Below are positions 25,101 through 36,897 of a stretch of 64,000 bases of DNA, one piece after another. The first letter of the stretch is position 1. Every line of letters starts with the position of its first letter. This DNA is from Diprion similis (taxonomy: Eukaryota; Arthropoda; Insecta; Hymenoptera; Diprionidae): NCBI RefSeq assembly GCF_021155765.1, contig NC_060114.1, forward strand, positions 5,394,001 through 5,458,000, written 5' to 3'. Both the position numbers and the translations under genes were made by a program. Below the pieces are notes generated by a model. It was not told the DNA's origin, made no database searches, and was given only the letters and a program-made list of their open reading frames with translations.

Positions 25101-28100
25101 AAGTTGGTATTTCATTTCCTCGCCTTTTTTCATCCTCTGTTTTCGCTTATTCTGATTCGAGCAGTTATATTAATTGGTTGGGATGAATGGGTCTGAATCG
25201 AAGGTCAGAAAAGGAGAAAGAACACTGTTAAAAAAAATTTGAAGAGTGTTTCTTGTAAAAAACATGCTGAACATAAATCGAACAACATTACTGCTATGTA
25301 GTTAAATTGATTCTGATCAAATTCGAATCACACAAGCGAAGATATCGACAAATTGAGAAAAGTTCGAAACGTTCGAAAGGATCAAACTCTGTGTTTTGGA
25401 TCTGATTCTAATGTTTTTGGGCTCGTTTGCAAAGAAGACTCTCTAACATGCATTTCAAAAGTGATTCATTCAAAATTTTATCACTCGGCAGAATACCGGA
25501 AGATGTTACGCTCGAGGACGAGGAGCAGCATGATACATTCGTAGTGCGTCCGCTGGATCAAATTTGCCTGAACGATCCGATAATGGAATTATTAGTTCAC
25601 AAAGTACGCGACATGGGTAGAAGCATTGAACTACTTGTAAGATTGGATCGTATACCAGACATGTGGAGGATGGTAAACGACAGCAGTGGTTAGTGATCAA
25701 CGGCTTCGGTCGTTCTTTGCGTTTACTCTTCTGAAAAATTTGAAAATCATCAGCACAACGTCTCAGGATCTGAACATATATTTTTCTTTCAATTTAAATC
25801 ATATTTTTTTGAGCCGGTATTTGTCTTAGAGAACAAAATAGTTCACTTTTGACCGAACATTGCATTGCCAATTTGCAGGATTCTCTTTTTACCGAACAAT
25901 CAAGATGAACAAACGCAATTCTTTCAGTTTCGAGGATATCTCTGTACCAAGAATTTCTTACCGAAGTCATCTCGGAATTCAGTAAATACAATCCGACCGA
26001 CTTGACGGACACGGTTGACGTATCCATGATTCGGATAACAGAGGTTCCCGAATTGGAACCGATCAGTTCTCTGATCGAACAAAACGCACTCCAGCAAATC
26101 TCAAGTAGCGATGATCCATTCTTGTTGAAAGCTTTCGAAAATTATGTACCGTTTGATCTATTAAGAAACAACGATGCAGTTGACGGGAAGATTCGTCGCG
26201 AACATTCTACTACCAATTGTAATTTTAACATCTTTGAACGGCAAGTATATTATTCGACGATAATTGAAGTTTTATTATGCGAATAGATGGCTAAAAAAAT
26301 GGGTCAATTTTGGGAATTTATATCCTGAAAAGCAATTTTTCAATTATGTTGGGCTTTATTTTCCTCAAAAGTATATAGATCGAGTTTTAGTTGCAACTTT
26401 TTTTCATCGAGATCGATTCATAGAAAGCATTGTTATTGACAATAATGTTAAACATGTCGCTCGATGACATGTTTTGTGGTTGGCTACGATATATCGAAAC
26501 CTGTTGAACCGATTAGCTTCAAATTTGGAGACAGTATTTGAAATTTGAAGTACATTAGTTCTGAGGTTTTTGAAATATCGTGGGAACCGCGAAAAATGTC
26601 ATCGAACCAAATATTTGACGTTACTATCAATATCAATGCTTCCCGTCGATCGATTTGACTGTAAAAAATATGCAAACGAACCTCGATCTAATACTTTTGA
26701 ACGAAACAAACCCAAATCCAATTGAACCGTTGCTTGTCGAGGTATAAATTGCCAAAATTTCCAAAGTTCACTTACTTTTTTAACCATTTACTTGTACACT
26801 ACACCCTCTCAAATAATCATACAAAACTAAAAATATCTTTAATCTCGAAACTTGATTCTATTTCGCTTTACAATTCCAGGCTTGAGAATATATCTCAGTC
26901 TATTTTGCCTTCGAGGAGAGTTCTGAAGAGTGTTTTATCGAAAATATTAAACACTCGATACAAAGGCGCTAGCAAACTGGTCAAAGATATTATGGTTGCT
27001 GAATATAATTTAGAAAAACACTTGAAACTAATGCGATGCATTTACATGATGGAAACCGGACATGTCATGAACAGGTTTTATCAACAATTGTTCACCGAGG
27101 TATTACGTTCTCATTTAATGGATTGAAAAAATTTTCATTCCGTTACAACACTTCCAAGAATTTTGGAAACTTTTGCAATTTTCCAGAAACCGAACATCTT
27201 GCGACGCATTTCAATTGCATCTGAAAGCAATTTTTCAATACTGCGACGTGATTGCACAGATAATTAGCTTTCGGAAACTTTTCAGATCGAAACGAACGCC
27301 ACGTGGAACAATCCAAATGCGTTAACAAACTTGCTGGAAGAAATATTGTCTCAAGAATGGCCAGAGACGAGTTCTCGATGGTCGATAGTCGTCGGCGAGG
27401 TTAGAACTCATCAGGTTCTTCTAGCGGTGAACAAAATAATGCTTCATTACGCCATAAGTTGGCCAATGTGCATGGTTTTGACAAAAGAAGCCCTAGTCAA
27501 ATACAACGAGATCTTTAGGTTCCAACTGAAGTTAAAATGGGCCCTTTGGACTCTTGATCACCTGAGATTTAGCGGTAAGATTAATTTTTTCAAGTACTTT
27601 GGTTGGATCGTATCATTTCTAACATTCTTCGACATTTAAATAATTCTAGAATTTCTATTACGCTACAGAATAGAGTTTTTCAGTATTTTAGCCAAACTGT
27701 ACGTCGAAAGTTTCAAGAAATTTGTGAAGTAACGAATAAAATATGGTTTATAATCTCTGCAATTTTTTTCTCTTTGAAGAAATTTTTTATATTTGCACTT
27801 TCTTGCAAGATTCTCATTTAATATAGCAGCTTTTCGTCAAAAACCTGGAATTATTATTACAAAATCTTTCAATAACATTTCACTGGACATTCCAGAAAAT
27901 ATGCTTCCTGTGTCTTAATTTTTTTTTTATGGCAAATTATTTTCATTTTCACTAAATTTTATTTCCTCAGATCTCGAGGGTTCCAAATCTGCGGGGATGA
28001 ACGACAGGGTTCAACACTTCCAGGCACGACGATTAGAGTCGCTAAGATTCTGGTTAATTCACGCCATCGGATCAATTCACGCTTACTTATCTGGCCAGGT

Positions 28101-30106
28101 TTTACAGAGCCTCGGTTCTATGTTGGAAAAAGCTCTTTCCGAAGCCGACAACTTGGACACCATTATCAGAGGTTGATAATTCCCTTTCCTCATTTTCTTT
28201 TTAAGTAAATTCTAATTTATTTCAAACCACCCGAGAAAGTAAGGAAAAAATCGAGGATCACAGTTAAAATTAAGGAAATCGTTCATTTGTAAATAGAAAC
28301 TGAACTCAGACATTTTTGTCATTGCAATATTTAACTGATTCTTAAAGTTTACCAACAGTGATTCAGCTTGATTGCAGATATCTTGAAATGTTTAGTATTC
28401 ATTGAAAAACCTCAATTCATAATTTCAAACAACTAAAAACTCCTTAAACTTGAAAAATTTTTATCTTAAAAACTTTCTGGAGCACATACTTGAAAAAATT
28501 TTCTACCTACATATTTCAATCCGTTATGAGCACAGAATTATTCCATAAAATCTTAAAACTGTTTAAAACTCTGGTTTCACATTGCTATGCGTTCTATAAA
28601 ATTTATTTTCAGAGCTTTCATCTGGCTTTCGGTCTCTTTCTAGACAAATTTCAAACTTCACCAATTAAAAACTTTGCATCATAATTTCACTCAGCGGGTT
28701 TCCCGATACCCAAGAGGGACGTAAAATTGTATTCAGCAGTTGTTAAATTTTTTTTTTTTATCAATAATAACGACGTTATTTTTAGTGCACAACGAGTATC
28801 TGATGAAAGTGCACGAGCACTGTCTCCAAACACCAGAATTCGAAGATCTAACTGCGACTATAAGTAGCGTGCGTAACCGTATATTATTAGTCCTTTTCGA
28901 CACTAATCTCAAAGTTGAGCAAGGAGTGAAATAATTAATTCTTCGTGTTAATTATTTTACAATAGCACAAAAAATTTTAAAGTCAATACTTCTATCTTTT
29001 CACTTTTAGGTCGACGTTTTTTTTTTTTTTTTTCTTCGGGCGCTTCATTTTACTTGTAAATCCGATGGTTTGAATGAGGGCTGTACGATGAAACGATCAA
29101 TCTGAATCGTCGATTAATCGATAATATTAGAAAACCGATTGATCGAAACCGCCAATTAATTGATTAATTGGAAAAACAATTAATGGATTAATCGCACAGC
29201 CCTAATTAGATTGAAAAATTGATTTCTTCACAACTTGCTAACCTTTTTTTTTCTTCAAACGTTCATTAATCGTTAATCGATTGATTAGTCGAGTCATTAT
29301 CGTATCTGGACAGTGAAAAATTTATTCTAATTTTGCAAAACTTGCAGCTGCTGGAAATGTGTGTTCATGTTCGCGACCGGTGGAAATGCGGAGCTGAAAA
29401 TATTATTCCAGCAGAATTGGACTTGATGGAAAGCAGCTATATTAAATATCACACTTACTTAGCGCTGGCGCTGCACAATGCGGTCCAGCACAAGGATGCT
29501 GACTATTGTAAGTGTCTGATTTTACTACAAGCCTTACAAGAAATGTTTCAATCAAATATACCAACATTTTCCAATCACTTTGATGCCGATGCGTGACGTT
29601 TATTCATATTTAAAATCAATGTCATGAACAGTTATTATAATCTGAAGAAGATTATAACTTCTCTTCACTTTTACATCGACTGCGTAAAATGTTTTTTAAT
29701 TTGTTAATATAATATTTCTCACATATTCGCAGTAACAAAACTGTTTTGTACATAAGAATAAGTGGGTTTCTAATTTACGAGGATAATCCATCCGTGCAGT
29801 GAAAAATATTCACGGCTTAAAAATATTTAAATTTTATTTTGATCTAATTTTAAAATCCGTGCTATTTTATTGATAATAATAATTAAACGTTAATTTTATT
29901 TATCATACGTATGAATATTGAGTATTTATGGAAATTTAATGACTTGTCGGAGAAAATGATTACCGCATGGTTTGCAAATAATGCGCTGCTTTGACTAACG
30001 AGTTTGCTTCGACTTGTGCTAATATTTTTTGTTTCTTTTCTGTGTTGCATTGATTGCAGTGACCGGTCTCAGCTCCGCTTTTAACTACAGCATACCCTGC
30101 GTCTAA
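22119..30106 (+). CDS. TUBGCP5: Gamma-tubulin complex component 5 (GCP5), 5' partial
   Basis: GCP5 is a Spc97/Spc98-family subunit of the gamma-tubulin ring complex, which nucleates microtubules at centrosomes and spindles. Exons I place: 22119-22556, 23094-23356, 23856-24033, 24383-24599, 24802-25102, 25492-25688, 25928-26240, 26880-27099, 27286-27574, 27971-28171, 28786-28925, 29348-29507, 30060-30106. All phases agree and give 987 codons, close to the usual ~1000. The N-terminal part FALSNVKHHRFLSVNS and IDWGQYLKEG are GCP5 hallmarks. The middle holds the GRIP1-type region (REVLWMLHCP onward), and the C-terminal GRIP2 region includes MRCIYMMETGHVMNRFYQQ and KLKWALWTLDHLRF. The protein ends LTGLSSAFNYSIPCV. 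The start methionine and perhaps 20-40 residues lie in an unfound upstream exon. The donor at 26241 is GC rather than GT. The donor at 25103 (AA|GTTGGT) is weak and that boundary is the least certain. Confidence 0.92.
26284..26790. mobile_element. Old foldback element in a GCP5 intron
   Basis: The left arm (about 26284-26520) and right arm (about 26540-26790) are diverged inverted copies. Shared words include AAAAGTATATAGATCGAG against, on the other strand, AAAAGTATTAGATCGAG, then GAAAGCATTGTTATTGA against GGAAGCATTGATATTGA, and TCGATGACAT in both. Arm identity is roughly 70 percent by eye. Matching small frames open outward-in on both strands. It fills most of the intron 26241-26879. Confidence 0.65.
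29077..29203. mobile_element. Short MITE with hAT-like TIRs in a GCP5 intron
   Basis: About 127 bp begins AGGGCTGTACGAT and ends ATCGCACAGCCCT, so the terminal inverted repeats are about 13 bp with one mismatch. The interior is rich in ATTAATCGAT-type words. AGGGCTGT ends are typical of hAT-derived MITEs. No convincing 8-bp target duplication is visible. Confidence 0.55.
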
Positions 30107-30772
30107 CTCCAGCCTACTAACTAGCCGCACCAAATTTCAAATATCCATAGATTTTGAGATTCGTGAATCGAACGATCAGATTATCGATAAACGTAATCGT
30201 CGAGGTTAATCGATCACTCAATTGCAATGAAATTTTTTTAAAAACGACGGAGAGTTTTTTGTTCCCGTTTTGTGTTTTTAATTGTTAAGTATTTATTACA
30301 GCATATATAATTTGTAAAAATACTATTTAGGGTGAGAAAAAAAAAACCACTTTTTGTAATATTCTCTTACAACGAGTGAATCTGATTACTGGATAAAATT
30401 TACCAGTTAAAAACAAATGTGAAGAGAATGATCTAGAATCATAGTTTAAAATTTTTGGAAAACTTTTCACTGAGCTTGTTAACTGTTAAAATTTAAAGCA
30501 TGAGAATAATGCCTAAAAATCAGACAGCAAGTATCCATATGAAAATGAGAAAATCCACGATCAGATAGCAAAATTTGTACACTAGATGTAAACCGATTGA
30601 AAAATTGTTTATAATGTAACAATAAGATGAATTAGTTGCGTCTGTGATTACAAAATACGTTTTAAAGTTCGAAAATTTTGTATTATTCATTGCACCCGCA
30701 CATCAGATCCTTAAAAATGTCTCTTCCTGCTTTCCGATCCCCTTTCATTCCCATCGAACCATCCAATTCCAG

Positions 30773-31319
30773 ACAAACTGATGCCGCAATTTGCGAGCTG
30801 CTCGGAAGACGAAGATTCCCAGGATTCCGAAAAGAGTAGCGAAATCATTCAAGACGATCGAATGACGGAGTTGAGCAGAAATCTTCTAACAGAAGTTGCG
30901 TACCAAAGTTTGCCTCCGTCAGGAATTTCCGTTCCAATGCCTGCACTCATGGCTATCAGGGAGAAAAATCGACTATTGAAAAATCATGGGTAGACATTTT
31001 CCCTTATCAACCATGTTCGAGACTTTTTTTTTTTTTGTTTTTTAGTCTATCAAAACCTGCATACGATTGTTCTTTGAATTTATCCAGTCTAGCGGTTCAG
31101 CTGAGCGAGCAAGTCAAGACAGCAATGGAGTACGAACAAACGTTTTCCTATTTGCGCTGGTATCGATACGAGGAACGTCTCAAGTTGAACGCCGTAAACT
31201 CGAGCACAGATTCGCTCTGTGATGAATTGGACGAGTATATCAGAGACGTCGAAAGAGAGGAAGAAGAGTCAGACTGGTGCGAAGGGACAAGTTTTAGGAT
31301 TCTAGGTCGGAGCGAGTGA
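30773..31319 (+). CDS. Two-exon coding segment: alternative GCP5 3' end or separate small gene
   Basis: Exon 30773-30989 (acceptor TTCCAG|ACAAAC, donor CATGG|GTAGAC) joins 31046-31319 (T-rich acceptor TTTTTTAG) in phase and ends at TGA. Read from the internal ATG at 30781 it encodes 160 residues. These are acidic and serine-rich at first (CSEDEDSQDSEKSSE), followed by PMPALMAIREKNRLLKNHG, YLRWYRYEERLKLN and an acidic tail, with no domain I recognise. The first exon is also phase-compatible with the GCP5 exon ending at 29507, so splicing past 30060-30106 would replace the last 15 GCP5 residues by about 163 others. I cannot tell which is used. No TATA box is evident before it. Confidence 0.6.
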
Positions 31320-32580
31320 GATGTCTGTACCCCTGAGTGTGAGAAGAAAAACAAATGGTTGAAAAAAATTGTTTGGTTTATAATTTATTTGTTTTTTTTC
31401 TCTCTTTTTAAACCTATTTTAACAATATACATTTCTATACAATTATTTTACACACCGAAGAAATATGACCGTTTGACGAGACTGCCTCTCAATTTCCTCT
31501 CAATTTTTTTCTTTCATTTAATTGCCGTCGCGGTGTTCAGGCGAGATGAATAAGCCGCAAGGTGTCTTCTCCAAAATTATTGAGATTGGTTAATGACAAA
31601 TTGATACTTTTTGTGGAATTTATTGTTCGATAAAATTATTAAAAAGTATCTATTTTTGTCTAACCAACTACCTTAACTACTCCAGCATATTGTGAAAAAA
31701 AGTACTCTAAACCAAGACAAGAAACACCTTGTGTGGATATTTTAAATCCTGTAATGCAAAAGACTATAATATTCGTTTATCACATGGATAAAATAACGCA
31801 AAATGTGATCCCTGTGATGTTCGATTTTCAAAATATCGAACACAATGAGAAATTTGGTAATCCTTAACGTCTAGAGTCTAGAAAAATTGATTAACTTCTT
31901 TAAGAAATCTTTTTACACGATAAAAAAGCTTATTATACTTCACCGAATGAAAAATCAATCGTGAAATGTGCATTTGCGATTTTTTTAGATAGACAAGTGC
32001 GTAATTATAATCAGGTTTTTAGTCGCTAGACAGGAATGAATCAACTGTTTACGTAGAAAACGAAGGGTGAAGATATATTAGTTGTTTATATTAAATAACT
32101 TCGCCAACAGAATTTCTTTTATCAAATCTACGAGCACCGTCGATATCTTTGGAAAAATGAATTAATATATTTCTCCTGTGTTTGCGATATACTATTATGT
32201 AGCATTCTCTTTTCTCCATTTTTTGCTGCTTTGTGTATGTTTTGTTTATTAAAAAAGACCACGCGCCGGTACTAAAACCAATCTATCAGAAGGCAACGAA
32301 AAACAGTTGTCGTCTTGCAATTTCAAACCGTGATTTTTGTTCCTTTATGTTGATTCCATTACACGCTATAAATATGCGTTGCTAACAAATCGCTCTCTGT
32401 CTCTCTCTTTTTCTCTCTTCATTACAGAAATAGATGAGAATTGAATATTAAGTTTGTGTTCCCGTGTCAAGAAGTCGCTAATGTTTATCACGAGTATCGT
32501 TCATTTATCCCCGTCGACAAATAAATAAAAGAATATTTTTTTTAGCCTACTTACGTGATGAAACGATATAGTTTTTTTCA
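31320..32580. other. Convergent intergenic spacer
   Basis: This lies between the plus-strand 31.3 kb coding end and the minus-strand RagC 3' end. It is AT-rich. Overlapping plus-strand AATAAA signals occur near 32520-32529 and could serve the upstream transcript. No coding signal was seen. Confidence 0.5.
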
Positions 32581-32583
32581 AAT

Positions 32584-32589
32584 TTTATT
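32584..32589 (-). terminator. Candidate RagC polyadenylation signal
   Basis: TTTATT on the plus strand reads AATAAA on the minus strand, 200 bases beyond the RagC stop codon. The position is normal for an insect 3' UTR. No downstream GT-rich element was tested. Confidence 0.45.
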
Positions 32590-32788
32590 ACTTATTTGGT
32601 GAATTTAAGAATATCATCTACACCTTATATTACACAGCACATATATACATATAAGCGTGTATATATTTGTAAGGAAAATGACTGAGGTCTTTTTCTTTAT
32701 CGAGGTAACACAAAACATGTCTCTGCCGCTTTTTCTTTTACCCAAAATCGATTTTATATTGCTTGAATTTTGCTTACCGAGGAATCGG

Positions 32789-35689
32789 TTAGCTCTGGGT
32801 CAAGGCAACGGTGCCGTTTTGTCCGATCGTGTTTGTTTGTGGTAGAGGAACGTTGGTGGCAGATTCGTTGGCGCTTATCGGGGACGTGGAATGATTGTTC
32901 ATGCTTGCTGCTGCCAGCGCTTTGTTGCGAAGTTCGAAAACTTGTTGTATAGCTTTTCGGAAGCATAAAAAGTTGTAGTCGATCACACCTGAAAAGCGAA
33001 TACATGCAGCAATTACCTGACGAGGCTACAGATTCGAAAAGAGCTGACCAAAACATGATGCGCAATTTTTTTCCATCGTTCAGCGAGTCTCAAATTTTCT
33101 ATAAAGTAACCAATATTCATAAGAAGTTTGCGGAAAATTCAGTTCGTTAAAAATGGTAAAATCTAATCCGTTTGAAAAGTTTACATAAGATATTGAAACA
33201 AGCAAGACGTGAAAAAGATTCATATTTATTAATCAATTCTACTTACCCTGTCTGTCAAAATTGTTTTCACGCAAAATGCAGACAAGCGCCAAGAATTTGT
33301 TTACTTCTCGCAGGTACAAAATCGTACCGTTATTGAGTTTGATTAAACTTGAGCTCTGATTATCAAAGGCGGCAGCTTCGTGATCTTCTCTTAAGCTGCA
33401 AATGTCGTAATATTTGGTAAGTTTTCACAAAAGAGAATTTCGAGTGTGAGAAGAAATTTATCGACTACTACCAACCCGTAGATGCACGATACGTCGATCA
33501 CAACGTCTATCATGTCGCAGCAAAGCTCGTAACTTTGCATATCGACTGGCGAACTGTCTGTCGCTATGTATATCTTGGAAACAACGTCGAATAGAAAAGC
33601 CTTTTCGATTGCAGAGTTCTAAAAATAATTGAAAGGAACTTTATTATTAATATTATTGGTAAAATTTTAATATGAAGTTATATTTAGCAAAAATTTTTCA
33701 GATTCCGAACAGCTTTGAGGGCATTTCAATTTTTATAGAATTTTTTATATGTATTCTGGATTTAGACATAGTAGATAAATTGATAAATTTACCGATATAA
33801 GAATATTAAGGAGATTCTCGAGCGTTGGTAATTGCGGTATCAGTTTCTGAACTACTTTGCTGAACGCTTCGAATATGCTGTGATCATATATCGATGTGAG
33901 ATGAAAGCTCAGGTGAATTTGATCGAATCCTGAAAGCAAAGAAGCAGGATTAAAACGAGAGCTAAGAAACTTATTTTGATGCATAACAGCTGGGTTGCCA
34001 CTATTTTCGGATCCTAAAATTCTCCGACTTCTCCAGATTTCTCAGATCCAAAATTGTAGTTTACCAATTTGCTATAATTAACGTATTGAACAAGAAAATA
34101 TATCTAATCGTCACAAATTATATTTTATTTGTTATAAACTTGTTGGACTTCGCTCATCAGTTACGAAAATGTGTGAATTTTCTGAAATCCATATCTTAAC
34201 AAACAATAATTCAATTCGGTTGTCGCTGATTTTCCCTGAGATCTCTGATTCTTCAGTTTTCCAGAAAAACTGGAAACTCTGAAATGTAACAATTTCGACT
34301 ACCCACCAGAATCTGCGAGGTCATCATTAGCTCGCGTATGAATGTCTCGTTGCGTTTCCATTTTGTGATCATCCGAAAGGCCGTCTACCTTGTGTATAAA
34401 GACTTCGAATTTTATGGCCTGATTAACTTTGTAAGCCTTTGTTACGGTCAGGTGCAATTTGTTCAACGCCTCCATGTAATCATCTTGAGCGTCTATGACA
34501 AATACCAACGCTCCGCATCCTCCGAATATCATGTCACTGTCGAAAGTTGGATCGAAGAAATCTATTTGCCCTGGGAAATCCCATATTTGAAACTGGACAA
34601 AACTGGAGTTGCTAATATCATCTTTGATTATCTTGTTTGTACTTTCTAAAAACAGTGTCTCGTTTGGTGACATTTTGTGAAACACGACCTTCTGTATCGA
34701 CGATTTACCGCTCCTGAAAGAGAGTTAGAAAGTTTTCACAAAAATGCATCGTTATAGTAACACCTTTGGTGCAAACTTCAACCTGATAAAACAAGCTGGT
34801 GCGTCAGTAGAACAATCAAGTTACCGACACTCCTTATCTTTGAAATCACGAGATCTTGAAAACTTTAACCAACGGCATGTGTACTTTGAACTTTCTTTGT
34901 TGGTACCTTAACTGATGTCTTAGAAATAGTACAAAGCAGCGCTTAAAACAATGATAACTGATTAATTTTACTTTAATTAAATACTAGATATGACCCTCAG
35001 AGTATTTTATGCCACAAATTAGGGCTCGATAGTACAAATTTTCAGTCGGTATCATTAAAATAGCAAAAAACTGAAACAAATGCTGCTTCGTAAACTTGGG
35101 ATAACTTTAAGGTGGTTGAAGAAATGCCGAGTTTTCTCACAATTTCACAATTTCGTTCGATATTTCAGATTTCAGCTCTCAAAATCTGTTAAAACTCGAC
35201 TGACGACAATGCTTGATCGCAATCATGTAGCGACAGAAGTTTCTCTAGTCGAGCATGGCCGACAAATGCAGCAAAGCTCTTTCAAACTACGAACTCACCT
35301 TCTCAGTCCCATGAGCAATATTCTGGGCTTCTGATCACCGGCCAGCGGACCGACGGGTCCGTCACCTTCGCCGTCAAACGGTGTATAGCCAAAGTCCTTC
35401 GGAAAGGATCCGACATCATAGCCGGTTTGATATTGATCGTCATCGTCCTACAAATGAAAGAATAAAAGGATCAAAATCAGAACTCTAGTTGTTACGCCGG
35501 TTGTTTTATCATAACGAATAGGAAGAGATAGCGAAGAATGTCGATTAGTTTAGCACCAAATGTAGCCAGACTACATATTTTGGCCTCTGGGTAAAAGTTG
35601 CGACGACTTATCAAGGAAATACAATTTTCCAATAGACTATCATTTGTTATTTTATACCTTTTATAAACTCGTGTATATACACTTACCAT
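32789..35689 (-). CDS. RRAGC: Ras-related GTP-binding protein C (RagC)
   Basis: RagC/D pairs with RagA/B on the lysosome surface and recruits TORC1 when amino acids are plentiful. Coding exons on the minus strand in order: 35687-35689, 35299-35447, 34307-34713, 33793-33929, 33476-33618, 33247-33395, 32789-32988. All phases agree and give 395 residues, against 399 in human RagC. Seen directly: SFPKDFGY near the N-terminus, P-loop GLRRSGKSS, IWDFPGQ (G3), the [10 protein letters not shown] region (G4), then [20 protein letters not shown] and the C-terminal longin-like region with [18 protein letters not shown] and [12 protein letters not shown]. The C-terminal ~50 residues are low-complexity, rich in N, S and T, and specific to this lineage. 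The first coding exon contributes only the ATG (ATG|GTAAGT). The gene is head to head with WDR35. Confidence 0.95.
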
Positions 35690-36897
35690 ATCTAGTTATT
35701 CCAGAATGAGAAATAAGAATGTGCAGTTAATCTTGACCAGCTGCTTATACTGTATTGTCACCGAGTATCGCTCAGGTTCTTATCTGTTTAATTTTTGTTT
35801 TTTCTTCTTCACCCCCTTTATTTTATACGGTTCCTCAACTATTAATCCAGTAATTGATACGTGCAGTGTCTATAAACGCTTTTACCACCGCCCTACTTGT
35901 TGCTGCCCACTGTCTGCTGTCCTCGCTCCTCGTTGCCGTTGGTTGTCAGTTTGTATTGTATTTGTACATCAAGTTCTGTGACAACTACTCAATCTGCAGA
36001 TGCTACAAATCTCACAAGTCGCTGATGTCTGTGACGGTGACCATAGTCACTGATATATCGTTTGTGGATACAAATATGTATATATGAGAGTGTGTCGTCA
36101 ATGCTTTATGCATTATCGGGTAATAGAACTTCGAACTGTAAACACGGTGGCAGCACATGAGAAAAAATGTCGGTACCTGTTTACCCTGATTACCGACTCG
36201 CATTCGTTTCCTTAATTACAATTAGCCAAGTTATTACGTTATTAATGGGTCAGTTGCCGAAAAGCGGGTGGAATTTCGATGCGAGCAGTATGCGTGCCTT
36301 GAATTACACAAATGTAGATCGATTGATTCGATTATTGTTAACATGAAATAAAAAAATACAAAGCGCACCGTAATCTGAAATCGCGTGAGAATTAGGTGCA
36401 ACTTTTAAGTGTGTAAGTATGTATTTGTCGTGTTGGTCGTAATCGATTATTTTGGTGTAAGCATGATTCTGAACCCTGTCATTTCTCAAATTTTTAAGAG
36501 AATTTATAGCTCGGGAGATGAATAGAATGCAAAATACGACTCGGAGGATTTGTCGGTAAGTTGGTTCTAGCAGTGTGTTCAGCTATGACCGAGTTATACT
36601 TTCATCGTTTATTGTAAACGCGCCCTAAAGTTGGGTGAAGTGTCAACAAGCCCAGCCGACGTCAGTTTGTTTTCGTCAGCCGTCAATATTATGTGCGAGG
36701 AGGTTAAACATTCAGAAAAAACGGACTTTTTCAACCGTCTCAAGTGAAAGTCGGAACAATTATAACCGTGTCTCAACGATGTCACTCATAAACTAATCCT
36801 GCCGAGAAGGAATTAACCTCCAAAGGTGAACGAACCCTTGTACTATCATCATAACTAAAAAAACCAACAAGAAACGCGAAACAAAACACAACCAACA
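35690..36897. promoter_or_regulatory. Bidirectional intergenic region between RagC and WDR35
   Basis: About 1.2 kb separates the two divergent start codons. It has to contain the 5' UTRs and promoters of both genes. No TATA box at a convincing distance and no full RFX X-box were found; isolated GTTGCC half-sites occur near 35930 and 36252. Shared regulation is possible but not shown. Confidence 0.5.

Noticed and set aside
34338..34649. 103-codon plus-strand frame
   Set aside because: Shadow of RagC exon 3.
35925..36260. RFX X-box for the ciliary gene WDR35
   Set aside because: Only GTTGCC half-sites were found; the second half-sites do not fit the consensus.
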